Of a stretch of 64,000 nucleotides of DNA, positions 53,680 to 63,172 are shown piece after piece. This DNA comes from Mycobacteriaceae bacterium. GTDB lineage: Bacteria > Actinomycetota > Actinomycetes > Mycobacteriales > Mycobacteriaceae. The number at the start of each line of letters is the position of its first letter. Positions within the stretch are counted from its first letter, which is position 1. The notes below the pieces were generated by a model that had not been told where the DNA came from, ran no database searches, and saw nothing but the letters and a program-made list of their open reading frames with translations. Location of the stretch: the NCBI GenBank assembly GCA_029977845.1, contig JAPOKC010000005.1, positions 1 through 64,000 of the forward strand. The letters are read 5' to 3'. Made by a program: the position numbers and the translations under genes.

Positions 53680-56559
53680 ATGATGCGTCTGAGTGGCAGC
53701 CTGCGCAGACACCGTTGGCTGGTCTTCTGCTGCTGGCTAGTCGCCCTGGTCCCGTCGGTGGGCTTGGCGCTCACCCAGTCGCACAACCTGACCGGCGGCG
53801 GCTTCGACGTGGCGGGCTCGCAGTCCCTGCACGTCCAGTACGAACTCGAGGACCACTTTCCCCAGCAGGGCTCCTCACCGCTGGCCCTGGTCGCAGCACC
53901 ACGGGCCGACGCCACCTATGAGGACATGTCCGACGCGGTGGCACAGCTGGAGAAGGCCGCCCAGGAGATCCCCAGCGTCACCCTCGCCCCGATCCCGACT
54001 CAGCCCGCACCAGCTCCCGACCGGCCCTACGTCGTCGCGCTGCGGCTCGGCTTCGACAACACCGGGGCCGTCGACGTCGCCCGCCAGTTGCGCGCCAAGG
54101 TGGGAGTCAAAGACGACCAGCCGGGGCGGACCGAGAACGGGCGGGTCCGGCTCTATGTGATCGGCCAGGGCGAGCTCGGGGCGGCGGCGCAGAACAGCAC
54201 CAAACGTGACATCGCCGCCGCGGAGAGCTGGAACCTGCCCATCGTGCTGATCGTGCTCATCGCGGTGTTCGGATCGCTGGCCGCCGCCGCCGTTCCACTG
54301 GTACTGAGCGTGTTCACGGTCGTGGTGACGATGGGCGTCGTCTACCTGCTGTCCACGGTGACCACCATGTCGGTGTTCGTGACGTCCACGGTGTCGATGT
54401 TCGGTATCGCCCTGGCCATCGACTACTCGCTGTTCATCCTGATGCGGTATCGGGAGGAACTACGCGCCGGCCGGGATCCGGATCAGGCGGCGGACGCGGC
54501 CATGGCCACCTCCGGTCTGGCCGTTGTGCTGTCCGGCCTGACCGTGATCGCCTCGCTGACCGGTCTTTACCTGATCAACACTCCGGTGCTTCGGTCGATG
54601 GCCACCGGCGCGATCCTGGCCGTCACGGTGGCCGTGCTCACCTCCACCACGCTGATACCGGCGGTGCTCGCCACCTTCGGCCGTGCCGTCGCCCGGCGTT
54701 CGCGGCTGCTGCATCTGTCCCGGCGGCCCGAGGCGGCCCAGTCCCGGTTCTGGACCAGATGGGTGGGAATGGTCATGCGCAGGCCGTGGGGGTCGGCGCT
54801 CACCGCCGCCGCCGTACTGCTCATCCTTGCCGCACCCGCCTCTCTGATGACCATCGGCAACAGCATGCAACGGCAGTTCCCGGCGTCGCACGAAGTGCGA
54901 GGCGGGGTCGCCGCGGCCGCCGAGGCACTGGGCCCGGGTGCGCTGGGACCGGTGCGGATCCTGGTCACCTTCCCCGACGGTGACGCCTCCGACCCGCGCC
55001 ATGCGCCCGTTCTCGACGCCGTGAGCAAGACTGCGTCCGGCGCGGTGAACATCGTGTCGGTGTCTGCTCCGGAGTTCTCCGACGACAATCGCAGCGCATT
55101 GCTGTCTGCGGTGCTGGCAGTCGATCCCGAGGAGCTACGGGCCCGCGAGACCATCGACTGGTTGCGCGCCACACTGCCCGCGATACCGGTCGCCGGCGAG
55201 GCGGCTCCGGACGCAGCCGGGATCCGCATCGACGTCGGCGGCCCGACCGCGCTGATCAAGGACTTCGACGACCGGGTGGCCCACACCCAGGTTCAGGTCT
55301 TCCTTTTCGTGGCGTTCATCGCGTTCATCATGCTGCTCATCTCGATCCGCTCGGTGTTCCTGGCGCTCAAGGGCGTGCTGATGACCGTGCTGTCGGTCGC
55401 GGCGGCCTACGGAAGCCTCGTCGTGGTGTTCCAGTGGGGCTGGTTGCGCGACATCGGCTTCGAACCGATCAACTCGATCGACAGCGTCATCCCACCACTG
55501 GTGCTCGCGATGACATTCGGCCTGTCGATGGACTACGAGATCTTCCTGCTGACCCGGATCCGGGAACGCTATCTGCAGTCCGGGGACACCCGCGACTCGG
55601 TCGCCTACGGGGTGTCGACCAGTGCCCGCACCATCACCAGCGCGGCACTGATCATGATCGCGGTGTTCGTCGGATTCGCCTTCGCCGGCATGCCCCTGGT
55701 AGCCGAACTCGGGGTGGCCTGCGCGGTGGCGATCGCTGTTGACGCCACCATCGTCCGACTGGTGCTGGTGCCGGCGCTGATGGCGATGTTCGATCAGTGG
55801 AACTGGTGGCTACCGGGGTGGCTGAGCCGCATCCTGCCGGCGGTGGATTTCGAAAAGCCCTTGCCCAAGCTGGATCTCGGCGATCTCGTCGTGCTGCCCG
55901 ACCATCTTGCCTCGCTGACACCGCCCAGCGCCGATCTGAAGATGATCGTCCGCGGCGCCGCGCGGCTCAAGGAGATGGCGCCCGACGCCGTCAGTGTCGC
56001 CGACCCCTTGGCCCTCAGCGGATGCGACATCCCGACCGGTGCGCTGTCCGGCAAGGTACTGGGCTCCGATGACGGCAGCGTCGCGCCGCAACCGGTGCAC
56101 CCCGTGACGATGTGGCGCGGCAGGCTGGCCGTCGCGCTGGACGCCCTCGAGACCGATGCCAAAACCGCACGCATCAGCCCGGTCGAGACCACAAACGTCG
56201 CACTGCCCACCGGCGACCGGTTGCAGATCCCGACGGCGGCCGAGACCCTGCGGCTGCAGAGCTATCTGGTGCTGTGCCGCAACAACCGTGCCGATTACGT
56301 CCAACTCGCCGAACTGGTGGACTCCAACGGGGTGAACAACGCCGCCACGGTGCTGGCCGGGATCGACCGGTATTACGGTTCGGAACGCCCACAGCGACAG
56401 TGGATCGCGACGCAGTTGGTGCGCCGGCTGGCCGATCCGATGCCCTCCGATGCCGAGGACCCTGCCGCTCCGGGAATCGCGGAGTGGGACCCGCAGTGGG
56501 ATAATGTGAGGCAGACCTGCCTGAACCTGGCGGTGGCGATCTTGGAGGAGGCGAGTTGA
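53680..56559 (+). CDS. mmpL11: Envelope lipid transporter MmpL11
   Basis: 959-residue RND-type transporter that exports long-chain mycolate wax-type lipids and contributes to haem use and biofilm formation (family knowledge). The proton-relay motifs are IALAIDYSLFILMRY and GLSMDYEIFLLTRI. Twelve helices are followed by a cytoplasmic C-terminal domain of about 240 residues. Two ATGs stand in tandem at 53680. A -10 TAGTCT (53618-53623) would give a leader near 50 bases. The stop overlaps the next gene (TTGA). Confidence 0.95.
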   Translation: MMRLSGSLRRHRWLVFCCWLVALVPSVGLALTQSHNLTGGGFDVAGSQSLHVQYELEDHFPQQGSSPLALVAAPRADATYEDMSDAVAQLEKAAQEIPSVTLAPIPTQPAPAPDRPYVVALRLGFDNTGAVDVARQLRAKVGVKDDQPGRTENGRVRLYVIGQGELGAAAQNSTKRDIAAAESWNLPIVLIVLIAVFGSLAAAAVPLVLSVFTVVVTMGVVYLLSTVTTMSVFVTSTVSMFGIALAIDYSLFILMRYREELRAGRDPDQAADAAMATSGLAVVLSGLTVIASLTGLYLINTPVLRSMATGAILAVTVAVLTSTTLIPAVLATFGRAVARRSRLLHLSRRPEAAQSRFWTRWVGMVMRRPWGSALTAAAVLLILAAPASLMTIGNSMQRQFPASHEVRGGVAAAAEALGPGALGPVRILVTFPDGDASDPRHAPVLDAVSKTASGAVNIVSVSAPEFSDDNRSALLSAVLAVDPEELRARETIDWLRATLPAIPVAGEAAPDAAGIRIDVGGPTALIKDFDDRVAHTQVQVFLFVAFIAFIMLLISIRSVFLALKGVLMTVLSVAAAYGSLVVVFQWGWLRDIGFEPINSIDSVIPPLVLAMTFGLSMDYEIFLLTRIRERYLQSGDTRDSVAYGVSTSARTITSAALIMIAVFVGFAFAGMPLVAELGVACAVAIAVDATIVRLVLVPALMAMFDQWNWWLPGWLSRILPAVDFEKPLPKLDLGDLVVLPDHLASLTPPSADLKMIVRGAARLKEMAPDAVSVADPLALSGCDIPTGALSGKVLGSDDGSVAPQPVHPVTMWRGRLAVALDALETDAKTARISPVETTNVALPTGDRLQIPTAAETLRLQSYLVLCRNNRADYVQLAELVDSNGVNNAATVLAGIDRYYGSERPQRQWIATQLVRRLADPMPSDAEDPAAPGIAEWDPQWDNVRQTCLNLAVAILEEAS

Positions 56560-57044
56560 CTCGCCCATCCGAGCAGCCCGCCGACCAGCGGCCGGTCGAG
56601 TTCTGGCCCACCGCCTCGATCCGCTCCGCGCTGGAGACCGGCGATATCACCGTCTGGCAGCGAATCGTCGTAGCCATCAAGCGGGATCCCTTCGGCCGCA
56701 CCGCCCGTCAGGTCGAAGAGGTGCTGGAAGCGGCCTCCCCCTACGGGATCGCCAAGGCGCTCAGCGAGGTCATCAATCGCGCACGGGCTCATCTGGAGGC
56801 CAACGAACGCAGCGAGGCGTCCCGCCACGTCCGGCTCCTGGTGGAGCGCTCCGGCCTGACCGAGCGGGAGTTCGCCTCCAGGATCGGGGTGACGGCTGCC
56901 GAGTTGACGACGTTCCTGGAGGCGGGGTTCAGCCCGTCGGCATCGTTGATGATCCGGATGCGACGGCTCTCCGACCGGTTCGCCAAGATTCGCGCCCAGG
57001 ATGGGTCCGACTGCGACGACGCGGCGGAGTCGAGTCCTGAGTAA
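56556..57044 (+). CDS. Conserved helical protein with HTH-like C-terminus (Rv0201c-like)
   Basis: 162-residue cytoplasmic protein of unknown role. The C-terminal half (about 100-145) resembles an XRE-type helix-turn-helix (TEREFASRIGVTAAELTTFLEAG). The TTG start overlaps the mmpL11 stop and is preceded by GGAGGAGG at about 5 bases, so it is translated with mmpL11. It could regulate or stabilise the transporter; unproven. Confidence 0.8.
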   Translation: MTRPSEQPADQRPVEFWPTASIRSALETGDITVWQRIVVAIKRDPFGRTARQVEEVLEAASPYGIAKALSEVINRARAHLEANERSEASRHVRLLVERSGLTEREFASRIGVTAAELTTFLEAGFSPSASLMIRMRRLSDRFAKIRAQDGSDCDDAAESSPE

Positions 57045-57456
57045 CCCTGACCAGCTGCGGGACATCCTGAGCGAAACTCGCACGGTCGCCGTGCTGGGCG
57101 CCTCGGACAACCCGGCTCGGCCGAGCAACGACGTATTCGGTTACCTGAGCCGGCACAGCCATTACCGGCTCTATCCGGTCAATCCGAACATCGAGGAGAT
57201 CGACGGTATCCCCGCCTATCCAACGCTGGCCGACTTGCCCGAGGTTCCGGACATGGTCGACGTGTTCCGTCGGCACGATGAACTTCCCGCGGTGCTCGCC
57301 GACGTGCTGGCCCTGCAGCCGTTGCCGAAATACCTTTGGCTGCAACAGGGTCTATGGCATGAGCCGGTCGCCGAGGCCGCCCGGCGCGCCGGTATTGACG
57401 TGGTGATGGACCGCTGCCTGAAGGTCGACTACGCCAGGCTCATCGGGAATTCATAG
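57001..57456 (+). CDS. CoA-binding (YccU-type) protein
   Basis: 151-residue Rossmann protein of the CoA_binding_2 family. The nucleotide loop AVLGASDNPARPSNDV is near residues 30-45, and PVNPNIEEIDG and WLQQGLWHEPV are family motifs. The exact role is unknown; it binds CoA or an acyl-CoA. The ATG at 57001 lies inside the preceding gene (44-base overlap); no ATG, GTG or TTG closer to the domain was seen. Third gene of the mmpL11 unit. Confidence 0.83.
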   Translation: MGPTATTRRSRVLSNPDQLRDILSETRTVAVLGASDNPARPSNDVFGYLSRHSHYRLYPVNPNIEEIDGIPAYPTLADLPEVPDMVDVFRRHDELPAVLADVLALQPLPKYLWLQQGLWHEPVAEAARRAGIDVVMDRCLKVDYARLIGNS

Positions 57457-58129
57457 GAGCCACGTCGACGACCTTCCAGTCACCGTCCTGCTTGGTCAGC
57501 GCGACCCGCAGCGCGAGTACCGCGGCGCCGGGTTGCTGACCGGGTGAGTTCTGGATCGACCGCATCACCACAGCCACACTCGCCGCCGACGGACCCAGCG
57601 CCTCCAGTCCGGCTGAGATCGTGCGCGCCTCGGCGGAGATGTTGCGCTTGGCCATATCGGCGGCGGCCGCACCGAAATTGCTCTTGAAAGCCGCCGCACT
57701 GTCCGGGGTCATCAGGGAGGCGGCGTGGTCGATGGACTTGGCGGGCGAGGCCGGGCTGAAGGTCGCGGCGGCCTGGGCGACATCGACGGCGATCCGGGTG
57801 ACATCGTCGGTGTCGCGGGTGAAGGCTCGGTCGGGGCGATCCCACTGGGTGTAGCCGACCACCACGGCCGAGACCAGTGTCGCCGTCGCAACACCGACCG
57901 CCGCCAGCCGCAATCCGGGCGCATCGTCGTCGGTTCCCATGGTGACCGAATCACGTCTGTACAGAACGGCATTCAGCACGATCGCCTGGGCGACGAGCAG
58001 GCACAGCATCGAACACACCGACACCCACCACAGCGGCCATTCGAGCATTACGCCGATCAACACCAGGCCGACGATGATCGCCACCGGCACCGCGACGTCG
58101 AAAATCAGCACCCGGGTCAGGTTTCTCAT
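57440..58129 (-). CDS. omamB: Mce-associated membrane protein OmamB
   Basis: 229-residue protein, the length of Rv0200. Two N-terminal hydrophobic helices (8-30 and 37-55), then a third near 75-95, then an extracytoplasmic domain ending in the NTF2-like strand pattern shared by Mce-associated proteins (LTKQDGDWKVVDV). Overlaps omamA by 4 bases (ATGA), so one transcript. Its 3' end overlaps the convergent CoA-binding gene by 17 bases. Confidence 0.87.
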   Translation of the reverse strand: MRNLTRVLIFDVAVPVAIIVGLVLIGVMLEWPLWWVSVCSMLCLLVAQAIVLNAVLYRRDSVTMGTDDDAPGLRLAAVGVATATLVSAVVVGYTQWDRPDRAFTRDTDDVTRIAVDVAQAAATFSPASPAKSIDHAASLMTPDSAAAFKSNFGAAAADMAKRNISAEARTISAGLEALGPSAASVAVVMRSIQNSPGQQPGAAVLALRVALTKQDGDWKVVDVAPMNSR

Positions 58130-58680
58130 CGCAGCGACTCCAGCCGCGAGATCTTGAACTTGCCGTCCACCTCGGAGACACCGAGTCGCAGATTCCAGCG
58201 CACCGTCGTGGGTTTGTTGCCGGCGTTCTCACTGACCGACGTGGCGACCACCAGCACGGTATCGGTTCGGGCAGTGAGTTCCGGCGGCAGGCTCTGCGGA
58301 CCGGACGGGCGCTCACCAGGGGTGAGGTCGAGATCGTGATGCAGCACCTCGATCGACACCGACTCGACGGAGCCGGTGGTTCGTGAGTTCAGTGTTTCGA
58401 CCACCTTGCGATACGGCGCGATCGATCCCTCGAAACCGGCGTTGAGCTCACCGACGGTTCCGTCACGCAACGTCTCCAAGCTGGTCTGGACGTTGCTAGC
58501 GTTCATGTTGATCAGCACGCCGGTCCATTCGGCGGCGGTCTGCATCTCCCGGGCCTGGCGGGTGCGGTCGGCTTCGGCGCCACGATGACCCGCCCACAGA
58601 ACCCCGATCAGCGCGACTGCCGCCATACACACCGCCCCGAGCACTGCGGATCCGATGCCGAAGCGGGAAGGTTTTGACAT
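58126..58680 (-). CDS. omamA: Orphaned Mce-associated membrane protein OmamA
   Basis: 184-residue protein with one N-terminal membrane anchor (residues 8-30) and an extracytoplasmic Mce-associated domain ending VSEVDGKFKISRLE. In M. tuberculosis OmamA (Rv0199) stabilises the Mce lipid importers. The ATG at 58680 is 7 bases after a minus-strand -10, TAGCCT, so probably leaderless. First gene of the omamA-omamB unit, divergent from zmp1. Confidence 0.88.
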   Translation of the reverse strand: MSKPSRFGIGSAVLGAVCMAAVALIGVLWAGHRGAEADRTRQAREMQTAAEWTGVLINMNASNVQTSLETLRDGTVGELNAGFEGSIAPYRKVVETLNSRTTGSVESVSIEVLHHDLDLTPGERPSGPQSLPPELTARTDTVLVVATSVSENAGNKPTTVRWNLRLGVSEVDGKFKISRLESLR

Positions 58681-58687
58681 GCAGGGC

Positions 58688-58697
58688 AGGCTACCGT
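58688..58697. promoter_or_regulatory. Back-to-back omamA/zmp1 promoters sharing a TA step
   Basis: Minus-strand -10 TAGCCT (58688-58693) and plus-strand -10 TACCGT (58692-58697) share the TA at 58692-58693. They lie 7 and 6 bases from the start codons at 58680 and 58704. Confidence 0.6.
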
Positions 58698-58703
58698 GAT
58701 GGC

Positions 58704-60698
58704 GTGACGGTAGACACTGCGCGGTCCGGACTGGACCTCTCCCATCTTGATTCGGCCGTGCGCCCGCAGGACGACCTGTTCGGCCACCTCAACGGCCGTT
58801 GGCTGGCCGAGTACGTCATCCCCGCCGACCGGGCCACCGACGGGGCGTTCCGCACGCTCTACGACCGGGCCGAGGAGCATGTCCGGGATCTGATCATCGA
58901 GGCGGCCGACGCCCAGGCCGGAGAGGGCACGAACGAACAACGAGTCGGCGACCTCTACGCGAGTTTTCTCGACGAGGACCGGGTGGCTGCGCGAGGTCTG
59001 CAGCCATTGCTCGACGAACTCGCGACGATCGACGCGACTGAGGGTCCGGTTGCACTGGCGGCACTCGTCGGCCGCATGCAACGCACCGGGGTGGGCGGCC
59101 CGGTGGGGCTCTACATCGACACCGACTCCAAGAACTCCTCGCGCTATCTGGTGCACCTCTACCAGTCCGGGCTCGGTCTGCCCGACGAGTCCTACTACCG
59201 GGACGACCAGCACGCCGCGATCCTGGGTGCCTATCCGCGACATATCGCAGGGATGTTCGCGCTGGTGTTCGGCGGCACGGCCGATGAATACGCCGAGCGC
59301 GCAGGCCGGATCGTGGCCCTGGAGACCCGACTGGCGGCGGCGCACTGGGACGTCGTGCGCCGCCGCGACGCCGATCTGACCTACAACCTGCGCACCTTCA
59401 CCGATCTGCCGGAGCAGGCCCCCGGATTCGATTGGTCCGGCTGGGCCATGTCGATGGGACTGACAGCGTCTGCAGTCACCGAACTGGTTGTGCGTCAACC
59501 GGATTACCTCAGCGCGTTCGCCGGACTGTGGTCGGGTGCGGAGTTCGGCGACTGGCAGGACTGGGCGCGCTGGCGATTGATTCATGCCCGGGCGGCGGTG
59601 CTGACCGACGCACTGGTCGAGGAGGACTTCGACTTCTACGGCCGTACCCTCAGCGGCACCGAGCAGATCCGCGAACGATGGAAGCGGGCGGTATCGCTGG
59701 TCGAGAGCCTGATGGGCGATGCGGTGGGCCGGCTGTACGTGGAGCGCCACTTTCCACCGGACGCCAAGGCCCGGATGGACGTCCTGGTGGAGAACCTGCG
59801 CGAGGCATACCGAGTGAGCATCACCGATCTGGAGTGGATGACACCGGAGACCCGGCAGCGCGCACTGGCCAAACTCGAGAAGTTCACCCCGAAGATCGGC
59901 TATCCGAAGAAGTGGCGTGATTACTCGACCTTCGTCGTGCGCCGGGACGATCTGTACGGCAACGTGATCCGCGGTACCGAGCTGGAGTTCGATCGCGAGG
60001 TCGCCAAACTCGGCGGTCCGGTGGACCGCGACGAGTGGTTCATGACACCGCAGACGGTGAATGCCTATTACAACCCCGGAATGAACGAGATCGTCTTCCC
60101 GGCGGCAATCCTGCAGCCGCCGTTCTTCGACGCCGAGGCCGACGATGCGGCCAACTACGGCGGTATCGGTGCGGTGATCGGGCATGAGATCGGCCACGGC
60201 TTCGACGACCAGGGCTCGAAGTACGACGGCGACGGGCACCTGATCGACTGGTGGACTGACACGGACCGCGCTGAGTTCACCGCCCGCACCGCCAAACTGA
60301 TCGCGCAGTACGACGCGTTCATTCCGCGCGACCTCGAGTGCCGCGATGACGCACCACACGTCAACGGCGCCTTCACCGTGGGTGAGAACATCGGCGACCT
60401 CGGCGGCCTGTCGATTGCGTTGCTCGCCTACCGGCTGTCACTGGGTGGCGCGGAAGCGCCCGTGATCGACGGACTGACCGGGGTTCAGCGCGTGCTCCTC
60501 GGATGGGCGCAGGTGTGGCGCACCAAATCCCGCACGGCGGAGGCGATCCGGCGTCTGGCGACCGATCCGCATTCACCACCGGAGTTCCGCTGCAACGGTG
60601 TGGTGCGCAATATCGACGACTTCTACGAGGCCTTCGACGTGAGCCCGGACGACGCGCTGTATCTGGAACCGCAGCAGCGGGTCAAGATCTGGAGCTGA
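58704..60698 (+). CDS. zmp1: Zinc metallopeptidase Zmp1 (M13, neprilysin-like)
   Basis: 664-residue M13 endopeptidase, close to Rv0198c. The zinc motif HEIGH is at 494-498, the third ligand Glu lies in ENIGDLGGLS, and the substrate-binding NAYYNP comes earlier. There is no signal peptide or anchor, unlike eukaryotic neprilysins, although the M. tuberculosis protein is found outside the cell. The GTG at 58704 is chosen because the -10 TACCGT ends 6 bases upstream; the GTG at 58674 lies upstream of that. Confidence 0.94.
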   Translation: MTVDTARSGLDLSHLDSAVRPQDDLFGHLNGRWLAEYVIPADRATDGAFRTLYDRAEEHVRDLIIEAADAQAGEGTNEQRVGDLYASFLDEDRVAARGLQPLLDELATIDATEGPVALAALVGRMQRTGVGGPVGLYIDTDSKNSSRYLVHLYQSGLGLPDESYYRDDQHAAILGAYPRHIAGMFALVFGGTADEYAERAGRIVALETRLAAAHWDVVRRRDADLTYNLRTFTDLPEQAPGFDWSGWAMSMGLTASAVTELVVRQPDYLSAFAGLWSGAEFGDWQDWARWRLIHARAAVLTDALVEEDFDFYGRTLSGTEQIRERWKRAVSLVESLMGDAVGRLYVERHFPPDAKARMDVLVENLREAYRVSITDLEWMTPETRQRALAKLEKFTPKIGYPKKWRDYSTFVVRRDDLYGNVIRGTELEFDREVAKLGGPVDRDEWFMTPQTVNAYYNPGMNEIVFPAAILQPPFFDAEADDAANYGGIGAVIGHEIGHGFDDQGSKYDGDGHLIDWWTDTDRAEFTARTAKLIAQYDAFIPRDLECRDDAPHVNGAFTVGENIGDLGGLSIALLAYRLSLGGAEAPVIDGLTGVQRVLLGWAQVWRTKSRTAEAIRRLATDPHSPPEFRCNGVVRNIDDFYEAFDVSPDDALYLEPQQRVKIWS

Positions 60699-60712
60699 CC
60701 CCAGGCGTTCAG

Positions 60713-60763
60713 TGAGGAACCTTGCAGGCAAACTGCGAGTAACCGCCTGCGTGGTTCCTCACC
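60713..60763. terminator. Bidirectional terminator between zmp1 and the L,D-transpeptidase gene
   Basis: 18-base arms (60713-60730 and 60746-60763) pair with two mismatches around a 15-base loop; the outer 10 bases, GTGAGGAACC, pair perfectly. It fills the gap between two convergent genes. Confidence 0.75.
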
Positions 60764-60772
60764 CGACGTGAA

Positions 60773-61816
60773 TCAGTACAGCGTCCACTGCCAATCGTCG
60801 GCGCCGTCGGGGTTGTTGTAAAGCCCGACGGAGTTCTTCACCACGATCGGGTCACCGCTGCCGAAGTTGTCGTAGAACCACTTGGCGTTCGCCGGCGAAA
60901 GGTTGATGCACCCGTGACTGACGTTGCGCTTGCCCTGGTCGGCCACCGACCACGGCGCGCCGTGCACGAACCCACCGCTGTTGTCGATGCGCACCGCCCA
61001 CTGCACCTTGATCTTGTAGCCGTTCGGTGAGTTCACCGGGACGCCGTAGGTCGATGAGTCCATGACGATGTCCGGGAACTTCTCCAGCACGTAGTAGGTG
61101 CCGTTCTTGGTCTCGTGCTTGCCGTCGGGCATGCCCATCGACACCGGGAAGGTCTTCTCCACCTTGCCGTTGCGGGTGACCGTCATCTGGTGCGTCTTGT
61201 CGTCGATGGTGGCGATCAGCGAGTCACCGACCCGGAAGTTCGACTGCGCACCGCTGGCGTCGATGTGCACCTGGGTGCCGGCCGGCCAGAAGCTGTAGGG
61301 CCGCCAACGGACCTGCGTGTCGGTGGTCCAGTAGAACGCCCCGGGCACCGGCGGGTTCGACGAGATGTGGATGGACTGCTCGGCCAGCGGCCGGTTGGCG
61401 ATGGGTCGCTGGAAGTTGATGATGATCGGCTTGGCGACGCCGACCAGGGCTCCGTTGACCGGGTTGAAGGCCGGCGGCGCGAACACCGGATCACCGGTGA
61501 AGGGAGCTGCGTTCTGGCCTTTGGCCGCGCCGGTGGTCACCGGCGCCGGGGCCGGGGCAGCCGGCGGCGGGACATCAGCCGGCGGCGGCGGCGGCACGTC
61601 CCCCGGGGGAGCCAGGTTGTCGGGCAGCGGCGGCGGAGGTGGCGGCAACACCACCGGGGGCGCCTCGACCGGAATCGGCGGCGGCGGCGGGACATCGACG
61701 ACCTGCGGATCGACCGGCTGGTCGGGGTCGGCCAGGGCCGGGCCCGTTCCCAGACCGGCTCCGGTCAGCGTCACCAGACACAGAGCGGCGGCCAGAGCGC
61801 CTCTCACCCGCTTCAC
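60773..61816 (-). CDS. L,D-transpeptidase, YkuD family (Rv0192-like)
   Basis: 347-residue exported enzyme forming 3-3 cross-links in peptidoglycan. A signal peptide (about 1-28) is followed by a Pro-rich linker (about 35-90), an Ig-like domain and the YkuD domain, whose active site reads [11 protein letters not shown] then SHGCINLSP with the catalytic Cys. The GTG at 61816 is fixed by GGAGGA 4 bases upstream; a longer frame to 61924 has no such site. Equivalent to the Rv0192 enzyme by synteny. Confidence 0.93.
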   Translation of the reverse strand: MKRVRGALAAALCLVTLTGAGLGTGPALADPDQPVDPQVVDVPPPPPIPVEAPPVVLPPPPPPLPDNLAPPGDVPPPPPADVPPPAAPAPAPVTTGAAKGQNAAPFTGDPVFAPPAFNPVNGALVGVAKPIIINFQRPIANRPLAEQSIHISSNPPVPGAFYWTTDTQVRWRPYSFWPAGTQVHIDASGAQSNFRVGDSLIATIDDKTHQMTVTRNGKVEKTFPVSMGMPDGKHETKNGTYYVLEKFPDIVMDSSTYGVPVNSPNGYKIKVQWAVRIDNSGGFVHGAPWSVADQGKRNVSHGCINLSPANAKWFYDNFGSGDPIVVKNSVGLYNNPDGADDWQWTLY

Positions 61817-61824
61817 AAAATCCT

Positions 61825-61844
61825 CCAATGATTGGTTGCAACCA
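61825..61844 (-). promoter_or_regulatory. Two overlapping palindromes before the L,D-transpeptidase
   Basis: CCAAT-G-ATTGG (61825-61835) runs into TGGTTGCAACCA (61833-61844), a perfect 12-base palindrome. They lie 9-28 bases before the start codon, over the ribosome site. Operator or RNA structure are both possible. Confidence 0.4.
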
Positions 61845-61943
61845 GTCTGACACAGCGCCGCGGCGCCCGAGACCCAGCGAATTCCAGCACCGGGCTGGTC
61901 ATAGCCCTGAACTGTGAAGATCATTTCGCCGGGGTGACCCGCG

Positions 61944-63125
61944 TTACTGCCCGCCGGCCGCCGCTGCAGAGCCGACCGGCGCGACGAACAGGTCCCGGGC
62001 GGCCACCACGCAGACCAGAGCCGAGGCGATCAACAGCGCTGATGCGGTGAGCATCACCGGCTCCCCGGCGTGCTCGAAAAGCAACCCGCCGATCAGTGCG
62101 CCGGCCATGATGCCGATCTGGAACGCTACGACGTATAACCCCGATGCCCCGTCGGGATCCTCAGGCGAGTGCCGCATGGCCGCCGTCTGCAGCATCGGCG
62201 GCACGGCGGTGGCGGTGGCGCCCCAGCCCAGAATCGCGACGACTCCGAGGGTCACCGCGAGGGCGCCGTGACAGTGTCCGAAGCCCACTCCGGCCAGCAC
62301 CGCGAACACCGTCGTCAGCCCGGCCATACAGGCCACGATCGTCGCCTTGGGACTGCGATCCCCCGACTTGGCCAGCACTGCCATCGCCAGCAGTCCGGCG
62401 ATGCCGTATCCAGCGAGCAGCCACGCCAGCTCGGGTCCGTCGACGCCCAGGATGTCGCGGATGATCACCACGATGAAGGAGTAGGAGATGAAGTGGCCGG
62501 TCACCCCGACCAGCGTGAGCGCGCACATGATGACGAGCCGGCGGTTGCGATGACGCCGGGACCAACGGGGACCACCGCTTGCCGCGCCGGTCGGCATGGT
62601 CATCAGTGGAAGGGTCAGCCGTGCGGCCACCAGGACCGCGGCCGAGGCGGCGGCGATTACCCCGACCGCCGGCCTCCACCCCCAGAGCTGACTCAGGGCC
62701 GCGGTCAGCGGGCTGCCGACGACGAGGGCGAGGCTGGTCCCGATGTAGACCGCCACGGTGGCCCGCGCCGCATGCGATGGCGGCACCAACCGAACCGCGA
62801 TCGGGGCGATCACCGACCACATCAGTCCGTGGGTGAGCGCGCACAGCACGCGACCGGCGGCCAGCACGGTGAACGTCGGGGCCAATGCTGAGATCAGCTG
62901 GGACACGGTCAGCGAGGACAGCGTGAACGCCAGCGCCCTTCGACGCGGCCAGCGGGCGGTCCAGCGGACCAGTGGCACCGTCGCCAGCGCCGCCACCAAG
63001 GCGTAGCTGGCCAGCAATGTCGCGACCAGCGCTTCGCTGACATCCAGGTCGCCGGCGATGGCCGGAAGCGCACCCACCGGCATGAGCTCGGCGGTGACGT
63101 AGACGAACGCAGCGGCGGCCAGCAC
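61944..63125 (-). CDS. MFS transporter (Rv0191-like)
   Basis: 393-residue major facilitator with about twelve helices; the first reads [17 protein letters not shown], typical of the DHA1 drug-efflux group with Asp/Glu in helix 1. The GTG at 63125 is the first standard start, but the frame is open further upstream (WTPRVALALG precedes it), so a CTG near 63170, beside the ricR stop, may be the true start. Lies downstream of ricR on the same strand and may belong to its copper-responsive unit. Confidence 0.87.
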   Translation of the reverse strand: MLAAAAFVYVTAELMPVGALPAIAGDLDVSEALVATLLASYALVAALATVPLVRWTARWPRRRALAFTLSSLTVSQLISALAPTFTVLAAGRVLCALTHGLMWSVIAPIAVRLVPPSHAARATVAVYIGTSLALVVGSPLTAALSQLWGWRPAVGVIAAASAAVLVAARLTLPLMTMPTGAASGGPRWSRRHRNRRLVIMCALTLVGVTGHFISYSFIVVIIRDILGVDGPELAWLLAGYGIAGLLAMAVLAKSGDRSPKATIVACMAGLTTVFAVLAGVGFGHCHGALAVTLGVVAILGWGATATAVPPMLQTAAMRHSPEDPDGASGLYVVAFQIGIMAGALIGGLLFEHAGEPVMLTASALLIASALVCVVAARDLFVAPVGSAAAAGGQ

Positions 63126-63172
63126 TCCCAGTGCGAGCGCGACCCGCGGAGTCCACGGGCCGGATGCGGGCG

